Of a stretch of DNA of 14,268 nucleotides, positions 7,064-14,268 are shown piece by piece (within the stretch, counting starts at the first letter, position 1; every line of letters begins with the position of its first letter). The notes beneath the pieces are model-generated. The model saw only the letters and a program-made list of their open reading frames with translations, had not been told where the DNA came from and made no database searches. Location: assembly GCA_035539855.1 (NCBI GenBank), contig DATLHO010000156.1, forward strand, positions 1-14,268, written 5' to 3'. A program made the position numbers and the translations under genes. This DNA comes from DATLHO01 sp035539855 (GTDB taxonomy: Bacteria > Bacteroidota > Ignavibacteria > OLB7).

Positions 7064-7744
7064 TCAGCGCGAGACGTACGCGATCGGGTCGCGCTGCCCG
7101 GCGCGCTCGAATCCGCGCAGGCGCAGCGCGCAACTGTCGCACTCGCCGCACGCGAGTCCCTCGGAGCGATAGCACGACCACGTGAGATCGAAGCGCGCGC
7201 CCAGGCGTGTGCCGGTGCGCACGATCTCCTCCTTCGTCATCCGGATGACCGGCGTGAGGATCGCGATGTCGGTCTCCGGCCGGGTGCCGAGCTCGACGAC
7301 GCGCCGGAACGCGTCGTAGAAGACCTCGCGGCAATCCGGGTATCCGCTGGAATCCTCCTCGACCGCGCCGATCGCGACCGCGCCGGCGTCGAGCACCTCC
7401 GCCCAGCTCACGGCGATCGCCAGGATGTTCGCGTTGCGGAACGGCACGTAGCTCGACGGCACCTCGCGGCTCTCGAGATCGGCGCGCGTGACCTCGATGC
7501 GTTCGTCGGTCAGGCTCGAGCCGCCGATCGCGGCGAGGTGGCCGATGTCGACGACCATGCGACGCGCCGCGCCGAGGTGGTCGGCGAGGGCATGGAAGCA
7601 CGCGAGCTCCTTCGCCTCGGTCCGCTGGCCGTAGTTGGTGTGCAGCAGGTTGAGCTCGTACCCCTCGTCGGCGAGCATCGTGGCGACGACGCAGCTATCC
7701 ATGCCGCCGCTGAGCAGCACGACGGCCCGCTTCGGGTCGCTCAC
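7064..7744 (-). CDS. queC: 7-cyano-7-deazaguanine (preQ0) synthase QueC
   Basis: QueC converts 7-carboxy-7-deazaguanine to preQ0 with ATP and ammonia, in the cytoplasmic queuosine pathway. The 226-residue length is normal. The PP-loop ATP-binding motif SGGMDS is at residues 12-17. Other signatures are YGQRTEAKE, YVPFRNANIL and the zinc-binding cysteines C191, C199, C202 and C205 (CYRSEGLACGECDSC). The GTG start at 7744 overlaps the TGA stop of queD by 4 nt (GTGA). It is preceded by GGGAGG (7751-7756) at 6-nt spacing, so translation is probably coupled to queD. It is the last gene of the operon; its stop codon touches the stop of the convergent gene with no terminator between them. Confidence 0.96.
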   Translation of the reverse strand: MSDPKRAVVLLSGGMDSCVVATMLADEGYELNLLHTNYGQRTEAKELACFHALADHLGAARRMVVDIGHLAAIGGSSLTDERIEVTRADLESREVPSSYVPFRNANILAIAVSWAEVLDAGAVAIGAVEEDSSGYPDCREVFYDAFRRVVELGTRPETDIAILTPVIRMTKEEIVRTGTRLGARFDLTWSCYRSEGLACGECDSCALRLRGFERAGQRDPIAYVSR

Positions 7745-8190
7745 GCGGCGCCTCCCAGCGGCGCCGTCATCTCGGCGTAGACGCGCTCGGTCTCCTGCAG
7801 GCGGATCGACAGCCGCGTGAGGTTCGGGTAGCCGGCGAGGCTCTCGGCGATCTGGGTCAGCATCCAGCCGGTGAGGTTCTCGGCGGTGGTGCGGAAGGGC
7901 ACCACGACGTGCTTCATCGGATTGGCGGCGAAGAACGTCAGCATCGCCTCGTCGCGGTCGTCGCAGAGGAACGAGTGATCGATACGCGCGACGATCGGCT
8001 CGACGATCTCCTTGAGGTCGAAGTAGTCCAGCACCATCCCGTTCGCGTCGAGCGTGCCCTCGAGCTCCACACGCATGCGGTAGGAATGCCCGTGGATGTT
8101 CTGGCAGCCGCCGCCGTGGAACGGCAGCCGATGCCCCATCTCCCAGTGGAACTCCTTCGCGATCCGAACACCGCCCGCGTGATCAGCCAT
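7741..8190 (-). CDS. queD: 6-carboxy-5,6,7,8-tetrahydropterin synthase QueD
   Basis: QueD makes 6-carboxytetrahydropterin from 7,8-dihydroneopterin triphosphate, an early step of queuosine synthesis. The 149-residue protein has the zinc ligands H20 (WEMGHRL) and H33/H35 (NIHGHSY), the catalytic Cys C29, DYFDLK (55-60), the DH pair D71-H72, TAEN (102-105) and the substrate-binding glutamate in LQET (E133). The ATG at 8190 is preferred over an upstream GTG at 8205 because GGAGG (8197-8201) lies 6 nt before it. The start overlaps the queF stop by 8 nt and the stop overlaps the queC start by 4 nt. Confidence 0.94.
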   Translation of the reverse strand: MADHAGGVRIAKEFHWEMGHRLPFHGGGCQNIHGHSYRMRVELEGTLDANGMVLDYFDLKEIVEPIVARIDHSFLCDDRDEAMLTFFAANPMKHVVVPFRTTAENLTGWMLTQIAESLAGYPNLTRLSIRLQETERVYAEMTAPLGGAA

Positions 8191-8545
8191 TGGCCGCCTC
8201 CGCACGCCCGCCAGTGTACTCGACGACGACCTCCGAGTGGATGCCGCCGCGCGTCGTGAAGATGCCCGTGACGGTCATGCGCCGCGGCTTCGTGACCGCG
8301 ACGAGGTCGTCGAGGATCTGGTTGATCACCGCCTCATAGAAGATCCCCCGGTTTCGGAAGTCGAGGTAGTAGTACTTCAGCGACTTCAGCTCGACGCAGA
8401 GCCGGTCGGGCACGTACTCGACGGTGATCGTGCCGAAGTCGGGCAGGCCGGTCTTCGGGCACATCGAGGTGAACTCCGGGTTGACGTGCCGGATCGTGTA
8501 GTCGCGGTCGGGACGGGGGTTGTCGAAGACTTCGAGTTGGCTCAT
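8183..8545 (-). CDS. queF: NADPH-dependent 7-cyano-7-deazaguanine reductase QueF (type I)
   Basis: QueF reduces the nitrile of preQ0 to the amine preQ1, which is then inserted into tRNA by Tgt. At 120 residues it is the short single-domain (type I) form. Catalytic C29 (SMCPKTG) and D36 (LPDFG) have the 7-residue spacing of Cys55/Asp62 in the Bacillus subtilis enzyme. The QueF signature ELKSLKYY is at 52-59, followed by FRNRGIFYEAVIN. E71 matches Glu97, but the residue matching His96 is Tyr70. The ATG at 8545 is chosen because the protein then begins like known type I enzymes; the longer frame to 8605 adds an unrelated 20-residue segment. No Shine-Dalgarno is visible. The gap from purN is 63 nt. 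Confidence 0.94.
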   Translation of the reverse strand: MSQLEVFDNPRPDRDYTIRHVNPEFTSMCPKTGLPDFGTITVEYVPDRLCVELKSLKYYYLDFRNRGIFYEAVINQILDDLVAVTKPRRMTVTGIFTTRGGIHSEVVVEYTGGRAEAANG

Positions 8546-8608
8546 GATTACAAGAAACGAAGCCCGCGGTGCTGGATTGGTGAAAGGGTGTACCGGCCCG
8601 GGCACGCC

Positions 8609-9304
8609 TCAGTGCGCGGACTCGCGTGCGGCGCGGAGCCGCTCGGCCCATTCGATCACGACGCGCGGGTACAGCCGGTGCTCGACCTCGAGGACGCGCT
8701 CGGCGAGCGACGCGGGCGTCTCGTCCGGAGCGATCGCGATGCGCTCGCTGGCGATGACCGCGCCGGTGTCGTACTCCCCGTCGACCAGGTGCACGCTCGC
8801 GCCGCTCTCGCGGGCGCCGGCGGCGATGACCGCCTCGTGCACGTGCATGCCGTACATCCCCTCCCCCCCGAACTCCGGCAGCAGCGCCGGATGGATGTTC
8901 AGGATTCTCCCGGTGAACCGCTCGACGACGCGCGCGGGGATCTTGCGCATGTAGCCGGCGAGCACGATGAGCTCGATGCCGTGGCGCTCGAGGGTCTCGT
9001 CGAGCGCGGCCGCGTAGTCCTCCTCCCGCTCGAACATCTTCGGCGACAACCGCATCGCGGGGATGCCGCGCTCGCGGGCGTAGTCGAAGGCGCCGGGACT
9101 GGGGTTGTTGCTGAGGCACAGGACGATGCGCGCGGGCGGGGCGCTCATCGAGGAGAGTCGCTCGTCGATCGCGCGGAAGTTCGAGCCGCGGCCGCTGGCC
9201 ATGACGGCGATGCGGACCGGCTCGCCTGCGAGCGGCTCGCTGGCGTGCGGCCGGCTTGCGAGCGGCTCGCTCGCGTCCGGCTCACCGGCGTTCTGCTCGC
9301 TCAC
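8609..9304 (-). CDS. purN: Phosphoribosylglycinamide formyltransferase PurN with N-terminal repeat extension
   Basis: PurN transfers a formyl group from 10-formyl-THF to GAR, the third step of purine synthesis. The 231-residue protein has the core from R31 (RIAVMASGRGSNF) onward. The catalytic trio is N136 and H138 (NIHPALLP) and D179 (GEYDTGAVI), each offset by 30-35 residues from E. coli N106/H108/D144. The first 30 residues are extra and contain a 10-residue imperfect repeat (EPDASEPLAS, RPHASEPLAG). The GTG start at 9304 has GGAGG (9310-9314) 5 nt before it and overlaps the upstream gene's stop by 4 nt (GTGA). No start codon lies between it and the core, so the extension is probably translated. 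Confidence 0.93.
   Translation of the reverse strand: MSEQNAGEPDASEPLASRPHASEPLAGEPVRIAVMASGRGSNFRAIDERLSSMSAPPARIVLCLSNNPSPGAFDYARERGIPAMRLSPKMFEREEDYAAALDETLERHGIELIVLAGYMRKIPARVVERFTGRILNIHPALLPEFGGEGMYGMHVHEAVIAAGARESGASVHLVDGEYDTGAVIASERIAIAPDETPASLAERVLEVEHRLYPRVVIEWAERLRAARESAH
9227..9271. repeat. Direct repeat inside the purN N-terminal extension
   Basis: The 15-mer tgcgagcggctcgct occurs at 9227-9241 and 9257-9271 with a 30-bp period, which is exactly ten codons in the purN frame. The surrounding bases are also similar, so the unit probably duplicated in frame. It encodes the ASEPLA-containing repeat at residues 11-26. Confidence 0.75.
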
Positions 9305-9483
9305 GACGGCCTCCGCAGGGTCAGCCCATAGATACCGATGCCGACGCCGCTGAGCAGGGCGATCATGCCGCTGGCGGTGCCGATGCCGCGGGAGCGGCCG
9401 TGGCTCTGGCGGAAGTTCGCGAGCTGCAGCACGCCGAGGGCGATGATGGCGGCGGCGATGAGGAGGACTTTCGTGCGGGTCAT
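9301..9483 (-). CDS. Small two-TM membrane protein
   Basis: A 60-residue protein with two hydrophobic segments, about residues 6-21 (VLLIAAAIIALGVLQL) and 37-54 (ASGMIALLSGVGIGIYGL), joined by a basic loop (RQSHGRSRG). It is probably an inner-membrane hairpin with both ends on the same side. I do not recognise the family. The ATG at 9483 has no Shine-Dalgarno sequence, and the T-run of a terminator ends only 5 nt upstream. Its TGA stop overlaps the GTG of purN, which supports its being a real, coupled gene. Confidence 0.6.
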   Translation of the reverse strand: MTRTKVLLIAAAIIALGVLQLANFRQSHGRSRGIGTASGMIALLSGVGIGIYGLTLRRPS

Positions 9484-9487
9484 CGCC

Positions 9488-9527
9488 GAAAATACGAAGC
9501 CCTCCCGGACTGAAGTCCGGGAGGGCT
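9488..9527 (-). terminator. Terminator of the T9SS cargo gene
   Basis: A perfect 13-bp stem (agccctcccggac at 9498-9510, gtccgggagggct at 9515-9527) has a 4-nt loop (tgaa). On the minus strand it is followed by tcgtatttt. It lies 34 nt after the stop codon at 9562. It is only 4-5 nt before the ATG of the next minus-strand gene at 9483. Confidence 0.9.
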
Positions 9528-9561
9528 CGTGACATCGCGCGTTGTGCTGCCGGGCTTTCGC

Positions 9562-12500
9562 CTAGCGGGTGATGGTCAGCTTCTTTGCGAGGCTGAAGCC
9601 TTCACCGGCGAGCTTGTAGACGTAGACGCCGTTCGGCACAAGCGTACCGTTCGAGGCGCGGCCGTCCCAGTTGACGCTGCCGTTGCCGGTCACGTCGAAG
9701 GTGCGGATGGCGTTGCCGTAGACGTCGATGATCTCGAGCGTTCCGGTCGAGCCGTCGGCAATCGAGAAGCTGATGCTCGTCGACGTGCTGAACGGATTCG
9801 GCGTGTTCTGCTCGAGGCGGTTGGCGACAGCGCCGGTGGCCGCGCCAGCGAGACGGCCCTCACGGACCTCGCTGTAGTCGACCGAACCGTCGATGTCCTC
9901 CTGACGCAGGCGGTACTGGTAGGTCACGCCATGCTTCACATCGGCATCGGTGAACGTGTACTTGTTCTCCCGGTTGCTGGTACCAGCACCCTGGACGAAC
10001 GTCATCGCGTTCCAGTTGTCGTCACCGCCCTTGGTGCGGCGCTCGACGTGGAAGCCCTTGTTGTCGAGCTCGCTCGCGGTGCGCCAGTTGAGGTGCAGGG
10101 CGGTCGCCAGCGGCGTCACCGTGAACTCAGTGAGCTCGACCGGCTCGACGGTGCACGAACCCGACTCCTTGGCGCCGAAGTACGGACGGAGCATCGGAAT
10201 CCACGATCCACGAGTCATCGTGTTGATCTGGGCAACGATACCGCCGTAGTTCAGGTGCGCATAGCCAGGATTCGTCGTCGGCTGGAGCATCTCTGCCCAG
10301 TTGCCGGTCTCCGCGATCGTCTCGAACCAGAACCGCTGCTCGAGCATCTCCGGATGCGCCGGGATGCTGTAGTTGCCGATGCCGAGCGGGTTCGAGGCAT
10401 TGTCGTAGATCGTCGTGACCTGTCCCTGACGGCGGGAGGACCCACCGAGCTCGAGACCGGTCTCACCGAGCTGCGACACCGTGATGAAGTAGATACCCGG
10501 ATCGACGACGTAGAAGGTGTCGAGCAGGTACGTCACGTACTGATCCCAGTAGTACGGCGTCGACAGCGGCGGCTGCTGCGTCGGGAAGCCTTCGCCACGG
10601 CGGGCGAAGCGACGGGTGGCCTGGATGACCGTGTCGGGCGGGCTGTTCGGCTGTCCATCCTTTCCACGATAGATCGAGTAGAGGATGAAGTCCGGCGACT
10701 GATTCGCCGAGCCGAAGAACGACTGGAAGCCACGGATCGTGTCGCGGGTAAGGATGTCGAAGCGAACCGCGAACGAGCCCGAGAGGTTTCCACCCACCGG
10801 TCCGTACGGCATCGTCGCCTGCGGATCCTCGGCCGGAGCCACGAGGTTCAGACCCTTGCCGAACGTGCCCGAGAAGCCCGGGACGTCGTTACGACCCTGA
10901 CGGCGGCTGGTATCGTCGTAGGCGAAGACCGAGCCCAGCGTCAACGTGAAGTCGTTGTAGTTGAGGTCGTTCGCGCTGTACGAATCCAGACCCTTCGGCA
11001 GGAGCTCCGCGAAGATGCGGTAGTTCTGCGAGTACGTCCGGGTCGAATCCGGGTTGATGATGTCGATACCGCACTCCTGGGCGTTCCAGGTCGGGAAGAA
11101 CTCGGTACGATCGCGTCCGGCGCCGAGCGAGATGATCGAGCGGAAGCGGTAGTACTTGTAGACTCCCGGCGTGAACGCGCCCTGCGGCTGGACATACATG
11201 GCGACACCGAAGGCGGTGGCGGCCGTCGAGCCGTTGTTGGCGACCTTCACGTAGAGCGGAATCGCGCGGGCCTGCGAGGCCGGGGCAATCGTGTACGGCC
11301 AGCGGGCGCCGACAGCGGTGACCTCGAGCTCGGGCTTGTCGATGTTCGTCAGGTAGATGTTGTCGACGTAGAACGCATCCTCGTCGTCGGCCGGGATGAT
11401 CGGGTCACGATCGTCCTTCGCCACGACCTTCAGGCGGAAGCGGAACGTCTTGTTCGTGTTCAGGTCGCGCGACCAGCGGGCCGGGACCGGAATGTACGCG
11501 CGGTAGAACTCGAAGTCCTTGCCGGCATCGAACTCGTTGACGACGACCTTGCCGGTCGTGTCGAGGCCCGAGCCGCCGCCACCACCGAAGACGCCCCAGC
11601 GCGGATGATCCGACGCGTTCCAGCGCGGGCTGCCCGTCGGGTCGCCGAACTGGTTGACGTTCATCTGCCAGTTGCGGACGTTCGTGATGTTGTCGATACC
11701 GTTCGGGCTCGGCTCCGCGAACTGCACCATGAGGATGTCCGGCTGCTGGAAGAAACCGGTCTTCAGGGTGTTGTACGTCGCATGCTCCGGTCCGACGCGC
11801 ACCTGATCGCTCCATCCGCGATCGTAGGTCTTCTTGCCGGCGCGCTGGTAGTTGACGTAGATCGTCGGCTGCGAGGCGTTGCTGATGTTCACCGGGAACG
11901 AGATGAGCGTGTCGCCACGGCCTGCGCCCTGGTAGTACGCGCCCTCGACGTTCTGGCGGTCCATCTTCGTGACCGGCGACTGCACGGTCAGGTTGCCGTT
12001 CGAGCCGTTGGCCGGTCCACGCGGCGGCGGCGGGTTCCAGGTGTTCTGGTCACCGTCGACGACCTGCGCACCGATCGAGACCCAGCGCTGCACGTTCGGG
12101 ATGACACCATCCTCGCACGAGACGCTGAAGTCGTTGAACGTCGTGATGTAGGGGATCTCCTGACGGAAGATTCCGAAGATGCGGACGCCCGTCGTGTCGT
12201 CGAATGGCCAGAGGTCGCCGTAGATCTCGCCCGACGGTCCGCGATCGGTCGCGATGACCTCGGCGCGGAAGCGGCCGGCCTGGCGCGTCAGCTGAGCGTT
12301 CGTGACGTACGGATCGAAGACGATCGTGTCGATCGAGGGCTTCAGTCCGGTGTTGCCGAGACGGATCGGGTGCAGCGAGTCCGTCTTCTGCGTCTTCTGG
12401 TAGACCGGCGGGGCCACGCAGTTGACGATGTCACGGATGCGGAAGATGATGTTGTAGACGACAGGCTGACGCGTGCGGTTGACCGGTCCGATCGAGTCGG

Positions 12501-13896
12501 AGGTGTTCTGCACGACGCCGACCGGGCGAATCACTCCCAGCAGCGGGTGACCCAGCAGCAGCTCGTAGTTGTCCGGGATCGCTCCGGCCGGAAGGCTGAT
12601 GAAGTTCAGCTGGTTGTTCCGGTCGGGGATCTGGAAGTCGACCTTCATCACGCGGACCTTGTTCGGCCACTGGCGGAACTTGATCGCGAGGCCGGCATGC
12701 GGCGTCGAGGTGCCGTCGCCGTTGACCGGCGTCGCGCCACCCGCGATGGGAATGTCGTTGTACTGGTAGTTCGTGAACTCCGTGCCCGTGGCGCCCGTGT
12801 AGGGAGCCGGCACGTCGCCGTTCGACTGCACGCCGATCGTCGCGTTCGCACGCGCCATCTGCGCCGTCGGGATCGTGAGGATGCGCTGGACCGGATCGAC
12901 GTACTGTCCGAGGAAGCGGACGTAGTTGATCTGGACGCTCGAATCGATACGATCGAGAACGACCTGGAAGTTCGCGCGCAGCGTACGCCGCGGCACCACC
13001 GCCGTCGTGTTGACCAGCGGGATGTTCTTCGTGCCCTTCATCGAGAGGTTCACGAAGTAGATGATCAGGCGGTTGCCCGCGTTGTCACGACGCCAGTAGA
13101 CGCGACCGAAGTCGTCGACCAGGCCCGAGGTCGTGTCGAACTGCGAGAGCTCCTGATCGTCCCACAGCGCCGAGATGATCGAGCGCTGGCCGGCCGCCGG
13201 AAGCGGCGTGTTGCCGGTGGCACGAATGCCGCCGAGCGCGCTTGCCGTGTTGCCGAGCGCAACGTACGACCAGCCGTAGTCGTCCGGCGTCGGATCGACC
13301 GCGGCGCTGGCGCCGACGCGCGGGCGCACCAGCGTGTCGTCACGGAACGGGTTGTAGTCGACGCGGTTGCCGAAGTCGTCGTACTGGTAACGACGGTTCG
13401 CAAGCGCGATCAGACCGTTGGTTGACACGTAGAACGAGTCGTACGCGCGGCCATAGTAGTAGAACGGGAAGCCGATGTTGATCGGGCCGGCAATCGCGTT
13501 GTCGGTCGAGTCGTTCGGAACCGACGGGTTCCAGAAGAACTCCTTGCCCTGGCTGCCCGGTGCCGACCAGGTGCTCATCGGCGTCTGGTTCGGACCCGAG
13601 ACGATGCGACGCCACGTGCGCGCATCGAGACCGGTCGTGTCGACAAACGAGTACGTCGGCGTCCACAGAGCGGGAAGGCTCGGCGCGTCGTTGTCGGTTA
13701 CGTAATACCCCGTCGAAAGCGGAGCCTTTCCTGCCGGACCACCCGGATACGATTCCGGATTTGCATCGAACGGATTGCGATCGATACTCCGACGGAGCAG
13801 GCCGTCCCCGTCGTCCTTCTCACCATCCTGGGCAAAGACTGCCGTCGAGGAGAGAGCGAACGTCAGGGTGCAGAGAAGTAGCAGAATCCTTCTCAT
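9562..13896 (-). CDS. Very large secreted surface protein with Fn3-like module and T9SS type A sorting domain
   Basis: A 1444-residue protein exported by Sec and then by the type IX system to the cell surface or medium. The signal peptide is MRRILLLLCTLTFALSSTAVFA, cut before QDGEKDD. Residues about 23-1249 are Asn/Thr/Gly-rich, beta-rich and contain no enzyme domain I recognise; segments such as INIGFPFYYYGRAYDSFYVSTNGLIAL resemble nidogen-like or adhesin sheets. Residues about 1250-1350 are the Fn3-like module often found before the sorting signal (PVELTEF, LNWRTASELDNKGFHVER, YRLRQEDIDG). Residues 1361-1444 are the type A sorting domain (QNTPNPFSTSTSISFSI, NWDGRASNG, PNGVYVYKL, KKLTITR). 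The ATG at 13896 is used rather than the GTG at 13905 because AGGAG (13905-13909) lies 8 nt before the ATG and overlaps that GTG. No confident promoter is visible. Confidence 0.93.
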   Translation of the reverse strand: MRRILLLLCTLTFALSSTAVFAQDGEKDDGDGLLRRSIDRNPFDANPESYPGGPAGKAPLSTGYYVTDNDAPSLPALWTPTYSFVDTTGLDARTWRRIVSGPNQTPMSTWSAPGSQGKEFFWNPSVPNDSTDNAIAGPINIGFPFYYYGRAYDSFYVSTNGLIALANRRYQYDDFGNRVDYNPFRDDTLVRPRVGASAAVDPTPDDYGWSYVALGNTASALGGIRATGNTPLPAAGQRSIISALWDDQELSQFDTTSGLVDDFGRVYWRRDNAGNRLIIYFVNLSMKGTKNIPLVNTTAVVPRRTLRANFQVVLDRIDSSVQINYVRFLGQYVDPVQRILTIPTAQMARANATIGVQSNGDVPAPYTGATGTEFTNYQYNDIPIAGGATPVNGDGTSTPHAGLAIKFRQWPNKVRVMKVDFQIPDRNNQLNFISLPAGAIPDNYELLLGHPLLGVIRPVGVVQNTSDSIGPVNRTRQPVVYNIIFRIRDIVNCVAPPVYQKTQKTDSLHPIRLGNTGLKPSIDTIVFDPYVTNAQLTRQAGRFRAEVIATDRGPSGEIYGDLWPFDDTTGVRIFGIFRQEIPYITTFNDFSVSCEDGVIPNVQRWVSIGAQVVDGDQNTWNPPPPRGPANGSNGNLTVQSPVTKMDRQNVEGAYYQGAGRGDTLISFPVNISNASQPTIYVNYQRAGKKTYDRGWSDQVRVGPEHATYNTLKTGFFQQPDILMVQFAEPSPNGIDNITNVRNWQMNVNQFGDPTGSPRWNASDHPRWGVFGGGGGSGLDTTGKVVVNEFDAGKDFEFYRAYIPVPARWSRDLNTNKTFRFRLKVVAKDDRDPIIPADDEDAFYVDNIYLTNIDKPELEVTAVGARWPYTIAPASQARAIPLYVKVANNGSTAATAFGVAMYVQPQGAFTPGVYKYYRFRSIISLGAGRDRTEFFPTWNAQECGIDIINPDSTRTYSQNYRIFAELLPKGLDSYSANDLNYNDFTLTLGSVFAYDDTSRRQGRNDVPGFSGTFGKGLNLVAPAEDPQATMPYGPVGGNLSGSFAVRFDILTRDTIRGFQSFFGSANQSPDFILYSIYRGKDGQPNSPPDTVIQATRRFARRGEGFPTQQPPLSTPYYWDQYVTYLLDTFYVVDPGIYFITVSQLGETGLELGGSSRRQGQVTTIYDNASNPLGIGNYSIPAHPEMLEQRFWFETIAETGNWAEMLQPTTNPGYAHLNYGGIVAQINTMTRGSWIPMLRPYFGAKESGSCTVEPVELTEFTVTPLATALHLNWRTASELDNKGFHVERRTKGGDDNWNAMTFVQGAGTSNRENKYTFTDADVKHGVTYQYRLRQEDIDGSVDYSEVREGRLAGAATGAVANRLEQNTPNPFSTSTSISFSIADGSTGTLEIIDVYGNAIRTFDVTGNGSVNWDGRASNGTLVPNGVYVYKLAGEGFSLAKKLTITR

Positions 13897-14268
13897 CAGG
13901 TGCACTCCTGGTTAGTGAATCAGAAAGTTGGAGCTATTAAAGCAGGGAGTTTCTTCCGTGCGTTGGAGACGCAGGCCCAACTGCGCGTTGCCCATCCACC
14001 CTCGTTTCAAGGGGGAGTGGCGCTAGGTAAGCCTACGAGGTTCGTGAAATTCTGTTGAATTGTCAAGAAGTTTCTGGTCGGTGGGCGTTCGAGGTCCGCC
14101 ATGCCGACCCCTAACACAGCGTTCCGGACGTTTGTTAGCTGGATATCACATGTGTGTCGAAATCTTTCGGCGGAGCCGAAGGGACACGGCCGGAGGCCGA
14201 GGGGACACGGCGGAGCCGAGGGGACACGGCGGAGCCGAGGGGACACGGCGGAGCCGAGGGGACACGGC
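13897..14268. other. Upstream region of the T9SS cargo gene and right window edge
   Basis: No coding region is supported; the 79-codon minus-strand frame at 14007-14246 runs through a tandem repeat and starts inside it. On the minus strand a TTGACA (14061-14066) is present without a good -10, and TTTAAT occurs at 13934-13939, too far away to pair with it. An inverted repeat ctaaca...tgttag lies at about 14112-14139. The 19-bp tandem array begins at 14171. Confidence 0.5.
14171..14268. repeat. 19-bp tandem repeat array, running off the window
   Basis: Five units of cggagccgaggggacacgg are visible: 14171-14189 (one substitution), 14190-14210 (two extra bases), and 14211-14229, 14230-14248 and 14249-14267, which are identical. 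The period of 19 is not a multiple of three, so this is not a coding repeat. A 6-bp hairpin, ttcggc-gga-gccgaa (14166-14180), overlaps the first unit. The array continues past the window edge. Confidence 0.9.

Noticed and set aside
9529..13425. 1298-codon open frame on the + strand
   Set aside because: It is exactly antisense to the T9SS cargo gene, which has a signal peptide, sorting domain, ribosome binding site and terminator. The + frame reads as Arg/Val/Asp-rich low-complexity protein caused by high GC.
14007..14246. 79-codon minus-strand frame
   Set aside because: Its N-terminal part is a translation of the 19-bp tandem repeat and the rest has no protein-like features.
14171..14268. 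CRISPR array
   Set aside because: Units are directly adjacent with no unique spacers, so it is a simple tandem repeat.

Overview
The window is GC-rich bacterial chromosome from a member of the Bacteroidota/Chlorobiota (FCB) group. The main evidence is a 1444-residue secreted protein ending in the Fn3-like module plus type IX secretion (T9SS) sorting domain typical of this group. A near-consensus Bacteroidota promoter (TTG, 21 bp, TACGTTTG) and a beta-propeller/OmpA protein of PorE-like layout support it. High GC suggests a lineage such as Rhodothermia or a Kapabacteria/Ignavibacteria relative, but the sequence alone does not settle which.

Layout. Positions 1-936 (+) hold the 3' end of a methylmalonyl-CoA mutase large subunit whose B12-binding domain must be encoded elsewhere. 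Next (+) is a regulator joining an IS630/transposase-type DNA-binding module to a C-terminal LuxR-type HTH, preceded by a nested inverted repeat. It is followed by a small secreted protein of unknown function with its own promoter. From 3428 to 4196 there is no confident gene, but there are paired hairpin repeats, a strong + strand terminator with a competing upstream pairing, a C-rich tract and the terminator of the next gene. On the minus strand follow a PD40/CRD/OmpA envelope protein (4197-5876) and a tiny secreted protein (5971-6264). A + strand orphan (6644-7063) meets the minus-strand operon stop codon to stop codon.

The minus-strand operon reads, in transcription order, small two-TM protein, purN, queF, queD, queC, with several 4-8 nt overlaps that suggest translational coupling. 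QueD, QueC and QueF are three steps of the preQ1/queuosine tRNA modification pathway; queE is not in the window. PurN is a purine biosynthesis enzyme with an unusual repeat-bearing N-terminal extension. Upstream of the operon, and separated from it by a perfect 13-bp terminator hairpin lying only 4-5 nt before the operon's first start codon, is the giant T9SS cargo gene (9562-13896, minus). The right edge holds a non-coding region with a 19-bp tandem repeat array that runs out of the window.

The likely functional theme is mixed: housekeeping metabolism (mutase, purN, que genes) interleaved with cell-surface proteins (T9SS cargo, OmpA/propeller anchor, small secreted proteins). The most unusual items are the HTH/LuxR fusion regulator with its palindromic leader, the orphan + strand terminator/antiterminator-like structure, the repeat-extended PurN, the terminator abutting the operon start, and the tandem array.
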